From Pseudooceanicola antarcticus (GTDB lineage Bacteria > Pseudomonadota > Alphaproteobacteria > Rhodobacterales > Rhodobacteraceae), in assembly GCF_900215355.1 (NCBI RefSeq), contig NZ_OBEA01000002.1:434001-498000 (forward strand): a stretch of 64,000 nucleotides of DNA. The letters are read 5' to 3'. The position numbers and the translations under genes were made by a program. Positions 42,670 through 52,254 of this stretch are shown piece after piece; positions within the stretch are counted from its first letter, which is position 1; each line of letters starts with the position of its first letter. Under the pieces are notes generated by a model, which saw nothing but the letters and a program-made list of their open reading frames with translations, was not told the origin of the DNA and did not search any database.

Positions 42670-43554
42670 TCAGCCCCCTTGGTTGAGGGCGGTGCCGCTG
42701 TCGCGCAGGGCGCGCGCCAGGTCCCGCACCGCATCCGCCGTGCGCACCGAGAAGCCCAGCATGTACATGCCGTCCATGGTGACGAAGGCCTCCGCCTGGC
42801 CCGCTGGGGTGGTGGCGATGGCCGGGTTGGCCAGCAGCATCTCGGTGGTCGAGGTATGCTCTCCGTTGCGCGACATCATCAGGATCACGTCCGGCGCGGC
42901 GCGGGTGATCGCCTCGTCGGTCAGGGTCTTGTAGCCGGGGTATTCGGACACCGCGTTCTGCGCTCCGACCATGTTGATGATCCCGTCGGCCGCGGTGCCG
43001 GTGCCCGAGGCCATGACCCGGCCGCCCTGCATCGAGATGATGAAGAGCACACGCTTGTCCATGGCCCCGGCCTGGGCCATGGCGGCATCCAGATCGGCGG
43101 CCACCTCCTCGGCCAGGGCCTCGGCCTCGGCGCTGACGCCCAGCACTTCGCCCACGCGGTGGATCTTGGCCAGGATCGCCGCGCGGTCGAAGCCCTGCGG
43201 CACTTCGCGGAAGGGGATGCCGGCGTTTTCCAGCAGTTCCACCGTCTCGGGCGGGCCGGCCCCCTCGTCGGTCAGGATCAGGTCGGGCTGCACCGAAAGC
43301 ACCCCCTCGGGCGAGAGCCTGCGGATATAGCCCACGTCGGGCAGAAGCTCTGCCTCGGGCGGATAGGTCGAGGTCGTGTCGCGGGCCACCAGCCGGTGTT
43401 GCTGGCCCAGGGCGAAGACGATCTCGGTCACCCCGCCGCCGATCGAGACGATGCGGCTGGCCGGGGTCTCTGCCAGCGCGGGCGAGAGCGAGACGGGCAG
43501 CGACAGGGGCAGGGCGGCGAGGCCGGCGAGCAGGATGCGTCGGGTCAGGCTCAT
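42670..43554 (-). CDS. hmuT: HmuT periplasmic haem-binding protein
   Basis: The 294-residue protein has a Sec signal (RRILLAGLAALPLSLPVSL, cleavage near ALA-ET) and the Peripla_BP_2 fold: RIVSIGGGVTEIVFALG near residue 34, then VGYIRRLSPEGVLSVQPDL near residue 73, where the Tyr is a common haem ligand. It delivers haem to HmuUV. The start overlaps the hmuS stop by 4 bp. Confidence 0.9.
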   Translation of the reverse strand: MSLTRRILLAGLAALPLSLPVSLSPALAETPASRIVSIGGGVTEIVFALGQQHRLVARDTTSTYPPEAELLPDVGYIRRLSPEGVLSVQPDLILTDEGAGPPETVELLENAGIPFREVPQGFDRAAILAKIHRVGEVLGVSAEAEALAEEVAADLDAAMAQAGAMDKRVLFIISMQGGRVMASGTGTAADGIINMVGAQNAVSEYPGYKTLTDEAITRAAPDVILMMSRNGEHTSTTEMLLANPAIATTPAGQAEAFVTMDGMYMLGFSVRTADAVRDLARALRDSGTALNQGG

Positions 43555-44609
43555 GCCGGGACCTCCTCGGCCAGGCGAGAGGTTTCCTCTTCGACCAGTT
43601 GCAGCCAGGCGGGGTAGTGGTCGCCCTCGGCGCTGCGCAGCCCGAAGACCTGGGCGATGAGCGCACCCTGGGCGTCGAAGAACTCGATCGAAACCGCCGG
43701 GCCGCGCCGCGAGGGCTTCTCGACCGCCCAGACCTCGGTGATATGGTCGCCGCGCAGGTGCATGTCGAAACCGGGATCGAGCACGTTCAGCCAGGGGCCC
43801 ATGGTCTTGATCGGGCCGATGGGGCCCGAGAAGATCTGGATGCAGCCCGCGTTGCCGACGAAGATCATCGAGGGCGTGCCGGTCTCGGCCAGCCGGTCGA
43901 GGATACGGCCCACCGAAGCGATCTCGAGCCGGCGGGCATAGGGGGCGCCGACGATGCGATAGGCGCCGAGGCGGTTGATCTTGTGCTTGCGCATGAGGGC
44001 GGGGAACTTGTGGCTGTCGCCCATCCCGGCCCAGTCGCCGCGCAGGGCCTCGGTCACCTCGGGACGCAGGATCGGGGCCTCGACGGCGGCGCGGGGGGTG
44101 GTCTCCAGCTGTGGCGACTGGTCCTTCAGCCGCAGCGCATCGCGCAGGGCCAGCCAGCCCTCGGGCTCGGCGCCTTTCGGCAGGTAGATCTTGTGTACCG
44201 CATCGCCCGCGGCGTCGAAAACCTGGAAGGAGAGGCGCGGTCCGGCCTTGGTCTCGGCCACCACGGTGAAGCCATGCACCCAGTGACGGCGGAAGATGCG
44301 CAGGTCGATCCCGTCGCCCAGCACCAGGCCCGCGTGTTCGCCGGGACGGTAGCCGCCATAGGACCCCTCGACCTCGCTGACGATGCTCTCGTTGCGGGTC
44401 AGGGCCATCACCGGGCCCAGCGTCTCGACGCCGGGCAGCAGGTTGTCGGGGTCGGCGCTGATCCTCGTCACCTTGTCGCCATCGACACGGGCCGCCAGCA
44501 GGTCGGCCTCGGAGACCCCGAGGCTGGCGGCCAGGTCACGCGGGCGCAGGGTGCTGTCGGCCAGGGCCTGGCGGAGCTGCTCGGGGGTGGGTTTCGTCGT
44601 GTCGTTCAT
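43551..44609 (-). CDS. hmuS: HmuS/HemS-type haem-degrading or haem-trafficking protein
   Basis: The 352-residue protein has the duplicated ChuX/HutX-like fold of HemS/ChuS: an N-terminal half with SYGGYRPGEHAGLVLGDGIDLRIF and HWVHGFTV near residue 110, and a C-terminal half with GNAGCIQIFSGPIGPIKTMGPWLNVLDPGFDMHLR near residue 265. Conserved His residues are present. Proteins of this type bind cytoplasmic haem and release iron. It is first of hmuSTUV, divergent from hmuR, so both are probably iron-regulated from the shared 208-bp region. Confidence 0.9.
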   Translation of the reverse strand: MNDTTKPTPEQLRQALADSTLRPRDLAASLGVSEADLLAARVDGDKVTRISADPDNLLPGVETLGPVMALTRNESIVSEVEGSYGGYRPGEHAGLVLGDGIDLRIFRRHWVHGFTVVAETKAGPRLSFQVFDAAGDAVHKIYLPKGAEPEGWLALRDALRLKDQSPQLETTPRAAVEAPILRPEVTEALRGDWAGMGDSHKFPALMRKHKINRLGAYRIVGAPYARRLEIASVGRILDRLAETGTPSMIFVGNAGCIQIFSGPIGPIKTMGPWLNVLDPGFDMHLRGDHITEVWAVEKPSRRGPAVSIEFFDAQGALIAQVFGLRSAEGDHYPAWLQLVEEETSRLAEEVPA

Positions 44610-44817
44610 CCATCAACCTCTTGGAATTCCCGGAAAGGGGAGAAGGCTGGCATGGACGCAACACTGCGGAGCTGGCTCTCGTGTGATTTGTTGACAGAAA
44701 TACTCGGATAGAATAGGCGGCGCAAGCCCTCCCTGCGGATCGACCCGCGGCGGGGCCTCGCGCCAGCCCCCAGGCCAGCCTTTTCCATGACATCAAGAAC
44801 GAGCCCAGGGGATTACC
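44610..44817. promoter_or_regulatory. Divergent hmuS-hmuR control region
   Basis: The 208-bp region must carry the hmuR and hmuSTUV promoters. A TTGACA (44691-44696) on the plus strand is a good -35 candidate, followed by A/T-rich sequence (GAAATACTCGGATAGAATAG). I could not find a convincing -10, Fur, Irr or RirA box by eye. Confidence 0.45.
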
Positions 44818-46812
44818 ATGCCCGCACGTCACCCCGTGCGCGCGCTGCTACTGTGCAGCGCCGCCTTCAGCCTTCCCGCTTTCGCCTTCGCCCAGGACGC
44901 GATGATCGAGCTTGCGCCGATCACGGTACAGTCCAAGCGCGAGGTGCAGACCGATACCGCCCTTGCCGAAACCATCGTCGATGCGGAGGAGATCCAGGAC
45001 CGGCAGGCCGACACGATTGCCGACCTCATCGAAACCGCCCCCGGCGTGAACCTGATCAATGGTGGGACACCCACTGGTTCGGGTATCAACATCCGCGGCT
45101 TCGGGGCTTCCGGCTCCTACGGCACCGACAGCAAGGTCGGCGTCTTCGTCGGCGGAGCGTCCAAGGGCTCGGAAGAGCTCTACCGTATCGGCACCCAGCT
45201 CTACACCGACCCCAACCTGTACCGCGAAGCCAAGGTACTGCGCGGTGTCGGCGGGACGCTGGAGTATGGCTCCGGCTTCTTCGGCGGCATGATCCGGCTT
45301 GAGCCGATCCAGGCTGCGGACATGACCGACGGCGAACCCGGCTTCAAGCTGCGTCAGCTGTTGCAGTATTCCTCGAACGGGGATGGGGCCGTGTCCTCGA
45401 CCACCCTTGCCTGGCAGCCCAATGACTGGATGGAGCTGCTGGCCAACTACACCTGGCGCGACACGGGCCTGCCCACCGATCCCAACGGTGCCGAGCTGAC
45501 GACCGACAACTCGGTGCTGCCGTCCTGGCTGATCAACAGCCGCTTCACCTTCGGCAACAGCGGCGAGCAGCAGTTGAGCTTCCTGCTGTCCGAAACCGAA
45601 AGCGAAGAGCTGGACGTGCCCTATGATTCCTTCAGCTGGGACAACTCCATGTTCGGGAACGTGGATCGCCGCGTGAAGGACCGGACGGCGGCCCTGCGCT
45701 ATGAGTATGCGTCTCCGACCTCGGACCTGCTGAACCTTCACGCCGAGTTGTCCTATTCGGATCAGGACATCAACCTCGAGGACCTGGGCGGCGGCATGTT
45801 CCCGCTGGACCTGAAGGATGCGGACTATCGCTATGAAACGACCGCGCTGCTGGTGAAGAACACCGCCAATATCCATGGCGCGCTGGCCTCGCACGAGCTG
45901 CGGACCGGGGTCGAGCTGCAGCACCGCGAGCGCTTCAACTCGAACAGCGATGCGCCCGGTGGCATCGACAAGCGCCTCTCGCTCTTCCTTGTCGACGACA
46001 TCACCATGGGCGCCCTGACCCTGACGCCGCAACTGCGCGCGGAAAAGCAGTGGGTCAGCGGCACGAAGTACGGCTACGGCGAGTACGAGAACGATACCCT
46101 CATGGGCGGTGTCTCGGCGCTTTATGACCTGGGGGGTGGCTTTTCGGTTCTGGGCGGGCTGCACTACAATGAAAGCCTGCCGATCATCGACGATATCGCG
46201 GGATCCAACGCCGACGACTTCATGAACACGGTCGAAAAGGCGACGACCATCGAGGCAGGCTTTGCCTACGAGGGCGCCGACCTGCTGGCGGATGGCGATG
46301 CCCTGTCGTTCAAGCTTCTGGCCTATGACACCCACGTCTGGGACAACACCACCTACGGCATGCGTGCCGGGCCGGGAACGACCGTGCATTATGACGCGAT
46401 CGACCTCTGGGGCGCCGAGATCGAGGCCAATTACTCCATGGCCAGCGGTTTCTACGTCGACGCCAATGCCAATATCGCGCGCGGCAGCTACACCCTTGGT
46501 GCAGACCGTGGCGACTTTAGCGGTGTGCCCAACGACGAGCTGCGCCTGTCCCTGGGCCGAAAGTTCGGCGACGAGCTTGATCTGTCCTGGGAAGCGGTCT
46601 TCGCCGCCGACATGGACCGTGCCAGCACGTCCTCGGATGGCTACGTCGTGCATAACCTGCGAGCCACCTACAAGCCGCAACTCGGCATGTTTGAAGGCAC
46701 CGAGGTCCGCCTCGGGATCGAGAACCTGCTGGACGAAGTCTACAAGCCTCATCTCGCGCAGCGCAACGGACCCGGTCGCACGATCAAGGTGAGCCTGGCC
46801 AAGACCTTCTGA
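44818..46812 (+). CDS. hmuR: TonB-dependent outer-membrane haem receptor
   Basis: The 664-residue protein has a Sec signal (MPARHPVRALLLCSAAFSL, cleavage near AFA-QD), a TonB-box-like segment (ITVQSKREVQTDTALAETI), a plug domain (DLIETAPGVNLI, NIRGFGASGSYGTDS, about 45-165), and a beta-barrel ending in LIVSLAKTF-like aromatic residue Phe664. Its place opposite hmuSTUV identifies it as the haem receptor. The FRAP and NPNL motifs that flank the haem His in many haem receptors are not visible in this sequence, so the haem contacts may differ or the substrate may be another iron source. Confidence 0.82.
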   Translation: MPARHPVRALLLCSAAFSLPAFAFAQDAMIELAPITVQSKREVQTDTALAETIVDAEEIQDRQADTIADLIETAPGVNLINGGTPTGSGINIRGFGASGSYGTDSKVGVFVGGASKGSEELYRIGTQLYTDPNLYREAKVLRGVGGTLEYGSGFFGGMIRLEPIQAADMTDGEPGFKLRQLLQYSSNGDGAVSSTTLAWQPNDWMELLANYTWRDTGLPTDPNGAELTTDNSVLPSWLINSRFTFGNSGEQQLSFLLSETESEELDVPYDSFSWDNSMFGNVDRRVKDRTAALRYEYASPTSDLLNLHAELSYSDQDINLEDLGGGMFPLDLKDADYRYETTALLVKNTANIHGALASHELRTGVELQHRERFNSNSDAPGGIDKRLSLFLVDDITMGALTLTPQLRAEKQWVSGTKYGYGEYENDTLMGGVSALYDLGGGFSVLGGLHYNESLPIIDDIAGSNADDFMNTVEKATTIEAGFAYEGADLLADGDALSFKLLAYDTHVWDNTTYGMRAGPGTTVHYDAIDLWGAEIEANYSMASGFYVDANANIARGSYTLGADRGDFSGVPNDELRLSLGRKFGDELDLSWEAVFAADMDRASTSSDGYVVHNLRATYKPQLGMFEGTEVRLGIENLLDEVYKPHLAQRNGPGRTIKVSLAKTF

Positions 46813-46851
46813 TCAGGTTTTGCCCCCTGGGTGCCGCCGCGCGCACCACGG

Positions 46852-46881
46852 ACCCCGCATGGCTCTGCCTTGCGGGGTTTC
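46852..46881 (+). terminator. Terminator after hmuR
   Basis: ACCCCGCA (46852-46859) pairs with TGCGGGGT (46871-46878) over 8 bp with an 11-nt loop, followed by TT. Confidence 0.65.
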
Positions 46882-46927
46882 GCCTCTCCGGGGGGGGCTT
46901 GAAAGAAGGCTGAACGGGCCATTCATA

Positions 46928-46980
46928 ATGACATGAATGTCATGTTGACATCCTTGTCACTCTGAATGACTGTCCGGTCA
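46928..46980. promoter_or_regulatory. Three tandem TGAC/GTCA dyads upstream of the TriABC-like operon
   Basis: ATGACAT-GA-ATGTCAT (46928-46943) and TGACA-TCCT-TGTCA (46946-46959) are perfect dyads; TGAC-N6-GTCA (46967-46980) is a third, shorter one. All use the same TGAC half-site. They lie 24-76 bp upstream of the first adaptor start, where the TetR encoded at the operon's end would be expected to bind. TTGACA at 46945-46950 could also serve as a -35 element. Confidence 0.6.
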
Positions 46981-47003
46981 ACATTCTGAGTCGGGAGTCG
47001 TTC

Positions 47004-48068
47004 ATGGCGATGACAGCACGTATCCGAGGGTTGCTCCTGCTGGGCCTGGTGGCGGCGGGACCTGTCGCGGCGCAGGATGTGCCGCTGCCGGTGCATGTGG
47101 CCACCGCGACGCTCCAGGCGCCGCAAAGGGTCTTCCAGCTGACTGGCACCATCGAGGCGCTGGACCAGTATCCGGCGGGTTTCCGGGACGGTGGCCGGGT
47201 GATCTCGGTCGCGGTGGATGTGGGGGATGTGCTGCGCGCCGGTGACGAGATTGCCAGGGTCGATGCGGCCCGACGCGAGGCCAGCCTGCAGGCGGCACAG
47301 GCTGCTCTCGATGCGAACAGGGCGGCGCTGGCGCAGGCCGAACAGGCCCGCAGCCGGGCGAAGGGCCTGCTTGAGCGCGGCTCGGGCACCCAGGCCGCTC
47401 TCGACCAGGCGACCGAGGCCTTCCTGACCGCCCGCGCCGCCTGCGCCCAGGCCCGCGCCCAGCTGGCCACCGCCCGCCGCGCGGTCGAGGACACCCGCCT
47501 GACCGCCGACCGCGACGCCATCGTCATCACGCGCAGCGCCGAAACGGGGCAGGTGGTGGGCGCCGGGCAGCCCATCGTCACCCTGGCCTCGCTGGAGGGC
47601 CGCGAGGCTGTCTTCCTGACCCCGGACGATCCGCGCCTGAAAGAGGCGCTCGGCTCCGAGGTGACGATCCGCCCGCTTGGCGGGGGCGAGCGCACCACCG
47701 TTCCGGTCAGCGAAGTCTCTCCGGTGGTGTCCGGGACCGGCACCGTGACCGCCAAGGCCAGGATACCCGCTGCGGCGGCGCAGGGTTTCACCATCGGAGA
47801 GCCGGTGCTGGGCGAGCTGCGCCTCGATGACACGCCGGTGATCTCCGTGCCCTGGACCGCGCTCACCGCCAGCGCCGGGCAATCGGCGGTCTGGGTCCTG
47901 CCCGAGGGCAGGGACCGGGTGCGCCTTGTCCCGGTCGAGATCAGCGCCTTCAGCCGCGACCTGGTCGAGATCCGCTCGGGTCTTGCCGAAGGTGACCGGG
48001 TGGTGACCGAGGGGTCTCATCTGCTCTACCCCGGACGCAGCGTGACAGTGAAGGAGGGCAGGGGATGA
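47004..48068 (+). CDS. RND efflux periplasmic adaptor (first of two, TriA-like)
   Basis: The 354-residue protein has a Sec signal (GLLLLGLVAAGPVAAQ) and the membrane-fusion layout: barrel-lipoyl halves around an alpha-hairpin of alanine-rich coiled coil (about 90-160), then beta-barrel and membrane-proximal domains. GGGAG lies 6 bp before the ATG. It starts an operon with a second adaptor, an RND pump and a TetR gene, with successive 4-bp overlaps. No outer-membrane channel gene is in the operon, so a TolC-type protein from elsewhere is needed. Confidence 0.87.
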   Translation: MAMTARIRGLLLLGLVAAGPVAAQDVPLPVHVATATLQAPQRVFQLTGTIEALDQYPAGFRDGGRVISVAVDVGDVLRAGDEIARVDAARREASLQAAQAALDANRAALAQAEQARSRAKGLLERGSGTQAALDQATEAFLTARAACAQARAQLATARRAVEDTRLTADRDAIVITRSAETGQVVGAGQPIVTLASLEGREAVFLTPDDPRLKEALGSEVTIRPLGGGERTTVPVSEVSPVVSGTGTVTAKARIPAAAAQGFTIGEPVLGELRLDDTPVISVPWTALTASAGQSAVWVLPEGRDRVRLVPVEISAFSRDLVEIRSGLAEGDRVVTEGSHLLYPGRSVTVKEGRG

Positions 48069-49198
48069 CCATGACCCGGAAGCCCTCCACCAGGACTGCC
48101 ACCCGATCGGTGGCCCTTTTCCTGCCCCTGGCGCTGCTGGTGCTCTGCATCGGGCTGGCGCTGACCTTGCGCGCCGCCCATGCCGGCGGCGGCGCAGACG
48201 ATCCAGCGGGCGACCCGCGCCCCGTGGTCTCGGAGCTGGTCATGGCCGATCCGACCCGCAAGCGCGCCTTCCCCGGCACCATCGAGGCCAAGCACGAGGC
48301 AGAGCTGGCCTTCCAGACCATCGGGCGCATCGCGCGGCTCGACGTGGCACCGGGAGATGTGGTCTCGAAAGGCGACGTGCTGGCGGTGCTCGACCGGGTT
48401 TCGCTGCAAGAGGACCTGCGCTCTGCAGAGGCGGCGCTGGCCTCGGCGCGGGCGGAGGCGGAATTCGCGGAAGCCAGCTATTCCCGCACCCGCGCCCTGG
48501 CGGATCGCGATATCGCCAGCCAGGCGCTGGTTGAACAGGCCGAGGCCCGGCGCAATGCGACCGCCGCCAAGGTCGCCGCCGCCGAGGCCGATCTGGATGC
48601 CGCCCGCGACGCGCTGAGCTTTGGCAGCCTGGTCGCGCCGATGGACGGGGTGGTGCTGTCGACCGCGGTCGAGGCGGGCTCGGTCGTTTCGGCGGGCACG
48701 ACGGTGCTGACCCAGGCCGAGCTTTCGGGCCGCGAGGCGGTGATCGACGTGCCGACGGAATTTCTGGCCCTGCTGCCCGAGGATGCGCTCTTCGAGCTGC
48801 GCCGTCCGGGGAGCGATGCCGCGCCGATCCTCGCCCGCCTGCGGCTGATCGAACCCGTGGCCGATGACGTCCTGCGTGGCCGTCGCCTGCGCCTGGCCAT
48901 CGAGGGCGACGAGACCGCCCTGCGCATCGGCTCGCTGGTCACGGCGACGCTGGCGGCCGAGAGCCTGCCGGTGATGACCCTGCCACGCTCTGCGATCACC
49001 GGCAGCGAGGCGGCGCCCATGGTCTGGCGGGTTTCGGGGGGTGGCAGCCGCAAGGTCCACCAGGTGCCGGTCACCCTGGGTGTGGCGGTCGGAGAGCGGA
49101 TCGAGATCCGCAGCGGTATCGGGCTGGGCGACGAGATCATCGTCAAGGGCGCCCATTCCCTCAAGGACGGACAGACAGTCGGAGCGCGCGTCGAATGA
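48065..49198 (+). CDS. RND efflux periplasmic adaptor (second of two, TriB-like)
   Basis: The 377-residue protein overlaps the first adaptor by 4 bp. A membrane-spanning N-terminal segment (SVALFLPLALLVLCIGLAL) may be an uncleaved anchor or a signal; the lipoyl/hairpin/barrel order follows. It differs clearly from the first adaptor in sequence, so the pair is not a recent duplication. Two distinct adaptors per pump is the feature of the Pseudomonas TriABC system, where both are needed. Confidence 0.86.
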   Translation: MTMTRKPSTRTATRSVALFLPLALLVLCIGLALTLRAAHAGGGADDPAGDPRPVVSELVMADPTRKRAFPGTIEAKHEAELAFQTIGRIARLDVAPGDVVSKGDVLAVLDRVSLQEDLRSAEAALASARAEAEFAEASYSRTRALADRDIASQALVEQAEARRNATAAKVAAAEADLDAARDALSFGSLVAPMDGVVLSTAVEAGSVVSAGTTVLTQAELSGREAVIDVPTEFLALLPEDALFELRRPGSDAAPILARLRLIEPVADDVLRGRRLRLAIEGDETALRIGSLVTATLAAESLPVMTLPRSAITGSEAAPMVWRVSGGGSRKVHQVPVTLGVAVGERIEIRSGIGLGDEIIVKGAHSLKDGQTVGARVE

Positions 49199-52100
49199 AA
49201 ACCGGTTTCAACCTCTCGGACTGGGCGCTGAACCACCGCTCCTTCGTCTGGTTCCTTATGGTCATCAGCCTGCTGGCCGGTGCCATCTCCTATACCTCGA
49301 TGGGGCGCGAAGAGGACCCGAGTTTCACCATCAAGACCATGGTGATCTCTGCCGCGCTGCCCGGTGCCACCGCCGAGCAGACGGTGGTCCAGGTCACGGA
49401 CCGGATCGAGAAGAAGCTGCAGGAGCTCGACAACCTCAAGAACACCCGATCGGTCACCTATCCGGGGCAGACGGTGATCTATGTCGACCTGATGGACACG
49501 GTGCGCGGCGATGCCGTCACCGATACCTGGCTGAAGATCCGCAACATGATGTCGGACCTCGAGCCGCAGATGCCCGAGGAATTCGCGGGCTTCTACTTCA
49601 ACGATGATTTCGGCGATGTCTTCGGCTCTGTCTATGCCTTCACCTCGGACGGGTTCTCTCCGCGGGAGCTGGAAGAGCGGGTCGATGACATCCGCTCGGC
49701 CGTGCTGCAACTGGATGCCGCCGGCAAGGTCGAGCTGCTCGGCGTGCGCGAGCCTGTGGTGCATATAGAATTCTCGGCCGCCCGGCTCGCGGCGCTTGGG
49801 CTCGACAAGACCACGGTGATGAACACCCTGGCGGCCCAGAACGCCATCGTACCTTCGGGGTTCATCCACACCGGCGCCGAGCAGATCCTGGTGCGGGTCA
49901 CCGGCCAGTTCGCCTCGGCCGAAGAGCTGGCCTATGCGCCGCTGCGCGCCGGTGAGACCTTCTTCACCCTCGCCGATGTGGCCGATATCACGCCGGGCTA
50001 CGAGGACCCGCCCGCGTCGCTCTTCCGCTACAACGGGGACGAGGCCATTGCCCTGGCCGTCGGCATGCGCGCCGGAGAGAACATCCTGGACTTCGGCGAA
50101 GAGCTGCACGCCCTGATGGCGCGCATCTCAGCCGAGCTGCCGGTCGGCATCGAGATGAGCCTGGTCAACGACCAGCCCCATGTGGTCGACCATTCGATCA
50201 ACCACTTCGTCCGCGCGCTGGTCGAGGCGGTGGTGATCGTGCTGGGGGTCTCCTTCCTGTCGCTCGGGGTGCGGGCGGGGCTGGTGGTCTCGCTGTCGAT
50301 CCCGCTGGTGCTGGCCATCACCTTCGTCTTCCTCGACATGATGGACATCACATTGCAGCGGATCTCGCTCGGGGCGCTGATCATCGCGCTCGGCCTGCTG
50401 GTGGATGACGCCATGATCGCCATCGAGACGATGATCTCGCGGCTGGAGCTGGGAGAGAACCTGGCCAAGGCGGCCTCCTATGCCTGGACCTCGATCGCCT
50501 TCCCGATGCTGACCGGCACGCTGGTTACCGTGGCGGGCTTCATTCCCATCGGGCTGAATGCCTCGCAGGCGGGGGAATACACCCGCTCGCTCTTCTACGT
50601 CATCGCGATTTCGCTGATCGCCTCCTGGGTGGTGGCGGTGCTCTTCGCGCCGGTGCTGGGGGCAACCTTCCTGCCGCGCAAGATGAAGCATGAAGCCCAT
50701 CGGACCGGGCGCATCCGCCGCGGCTTCCACGTGGTGCTGCGCGCTGCCATGCGCTTCAAGTGGGTCACCATCGCGGCCACCTTCCTGACCTTCGCCGTTT
50801 CGGTGGTGGGGCTGGGCATGGTCGAGCAGCAGTTCTTCCCCACCTCCGACCGCAACGAGATCCTGGTCGATGTCACCCTGCGCCAGAACGCCGATTTCGA
50901 CGCCACCGACCAGGAGATCGCGGTCTTCGAGGACTGGCTGGCCGAGCAGGAAGAGGCGCAGTACTTCGCCACCTACGTCGGCCAGGGCGCGCCGCGCTTC
51001 GTGCTGACGCTGGATGCGCTGACCGCCACGCCGAACATCGGCCAGGTCATGATCATGACCGCAGACAACGCCAGCCGCGACGCGCTCAAGGCCAAGATCC
51101 AGGCCTTCGACCGCACCCGCACCGTGGCCGAGTACTTCCCCAAGTACCTCGAGCTCGGCCCGCCGGTCGGCAAGCCGGTGCAATACCGCGTCTCGGGTCC
51201 CGACTTTGAAGAGCTGCGCGACCATGCGCGCGAGCTGGCGGCGGTGATCTCGTCTGATCCCCGGCTCAGCGCGATCACGCTGGACTGGAACGAGCCCGCG
51301 CGGGTGGTCCGCGTAGTGCTGGACCAGGCGCGGCTGCGTCAGCTTGGGCTGACCCAGCAGGACGTGGCGCAGGCGCTCTATTCGCTCTTCGAGGGCGCGC
51401 CGGTCACCGATCTGCGCAGCGGCTCGAAGCTGATCTCGGTGCTGGCGCGCGGGGTCGAGGCCGACCGTACCACTCTCGAGGCGCTCGAGAACCTGCAGTT
51501 CGGCAATGCCAATGGCACGCCCATTCCGCTCTCTGCCTTCGCGCGGCTGGAGTGGGGCACCGAGCAGCCGGTCATCCACCAGCGCGACCGGGTGCCGACG
51601 ATCACGGTCAAGGCGGCGATCCTCACCGCGGATCAGCCCGATACCGTGGTCTCGGATCTCGCCGGGGCGGTAGAGGACTTCCGCGCCTCGCTGCCTGCGA
51701 CCTACAGCGTCGAGGTCGGCGGCTCGGTGGAAAGCTCTGCCGAGAGCCAGGCCCCCATCCTTGCCGTGATGCCCATCATGGTGCTGATCATGCTGACCCT
51801 GGTCATGGTGCAGATGCAGAGCTTCCGGCTGATGTTCGTGGTGCTCGCGGTGGCGCCGCTTGGCCTGATCGGCGTGGTGGCGGCGCTGCTGCCCGCCGGC
51901 GCCCCCCTGGGCTTCGTGGCGATCCTCGGGGTGCTGGCCCTGATCGGCATCCTGATCCGCAACTCGATCATCCTCTTCCAAGAAGTGAAGGACCTGCTGG
52001 CGCGCGGCCGCAGCCGCTGGGATGCGGTCTTCGAGGCCTCGGACAGCCGGGCCCGCCCGATCCTGCTGACCGCCGCCGCGGCCTCGCTGGCGCTGATCCC

Positions 52101-52254
52101 GATCTCACGTCAGGTCTTTTGGGGGCCGATGGCCTATGCAATGATGGGCGGTATCATTGCCGGCACGCTGATCACCCTGCTCTTCGCTCCGGCGCTCTAT
52201 TGTGCAGTCTTCGGTGTGAAGCGGCCGCACTCGGGAGACGGAGAACCGGCTTGA
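49195..52254 (+). CDS. RND efflux pump, TriC-like
   Basis: The 1019-residue pump overlaps the second adaptor by 4 bp. The N-terminus NLSDWALNHRSFVWFLM and GREEDPSFTIKTMVISAALP match the TriC/HAE-RND group, and the proton-relay Asp pair in LLVDDAMIAIE near residue 402 is intact. Two periplasmic porter regions and twelve membrane segments are apparent. It should extrude hydrophobic small molecules using the proton gradient. The substrate cannot be given; triclosan export is known only for the Pseudomonas relative. Confidence 0.9.
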   Translation: MKTGFNLSDWALNHRSFVWFLMVISLLAGAISYTSMGREEDPSFTIKTMVISAALPGATAEQTVVQVTDRIEKKLQELDNLKNTRSVTYPGQTVIYVDLMDTVRGDAVTDTWLKIRNMMSDLEPQMPEEFAGFYFNDDFGDVFGSVYAFTSDGFSPRELEERVDDIRSAVLQLDAAGKVELLGVREPVVHIEFSAARLAALGLDKTTVMNTLAAQNAIVPSGFIHTGAEQILVRVTGQFASAEELAYAPLRAGETFFTLADVADITPGYEDPPASLFRYNGDEAIALAVGMRAGENILDFGEELHALMARISAELPVGIEMSLVNDQPHVVDHSINHFVRALVEAVVIVLGVSFLSLGVRAGLVVSLSIPLVLAITFVFLDMMDITLQRISLGALIIALGLLVDDAMIAIETMISRLELGENLAKAASYAWTSIAFPMLTGTLVTVAGFIPIGLNASQAGEYTRSLFYVIAISLIASWVVAVLFAPVLGATFLPRKMKHEAHRTGRIRRGFHVVLRAAMRFKWVTIAATFLTFAVSVVGLGMVEQQFFPTSDRNEILVDVTLRQNADFDATDQEIAVFEDWLAEQEEAQYFATYVGQGAPRFVLTLDALTATPNIGQVMIMTADNASRDALKAKIQAFDRTRTVAEYFPKYLELGPPVGKPVQYRVSGPDFEELRDHARELAAVISSDPRLSAITLDWNEPARVVRVVLDQARLRQLGLTQQDVAQALYSLFEGAPVTDLRSGSKLISVLARGVEADRTTLEALENLQFGNANGTPIPLSAFARLEWGTEQPVIHQRDRVPTITVKAAILTADQPDTVVSDLAGAVEDFRASLPATYSVEVGGSVESSAESQAPILAVMPIMVLIMLTLVMVQMQSFRLMFVVLAVAPLGLIGVVAALLPAGAPLGFVAILGVLALIGILIRNSIILFQEVKDLLARGRSRWDAVFEASDSRARPILLTAAAASLALIPISRQVFWGPMAYAMMGGIIAGTLITLLFAPALYCAVFGVKRPHSGDGEPA

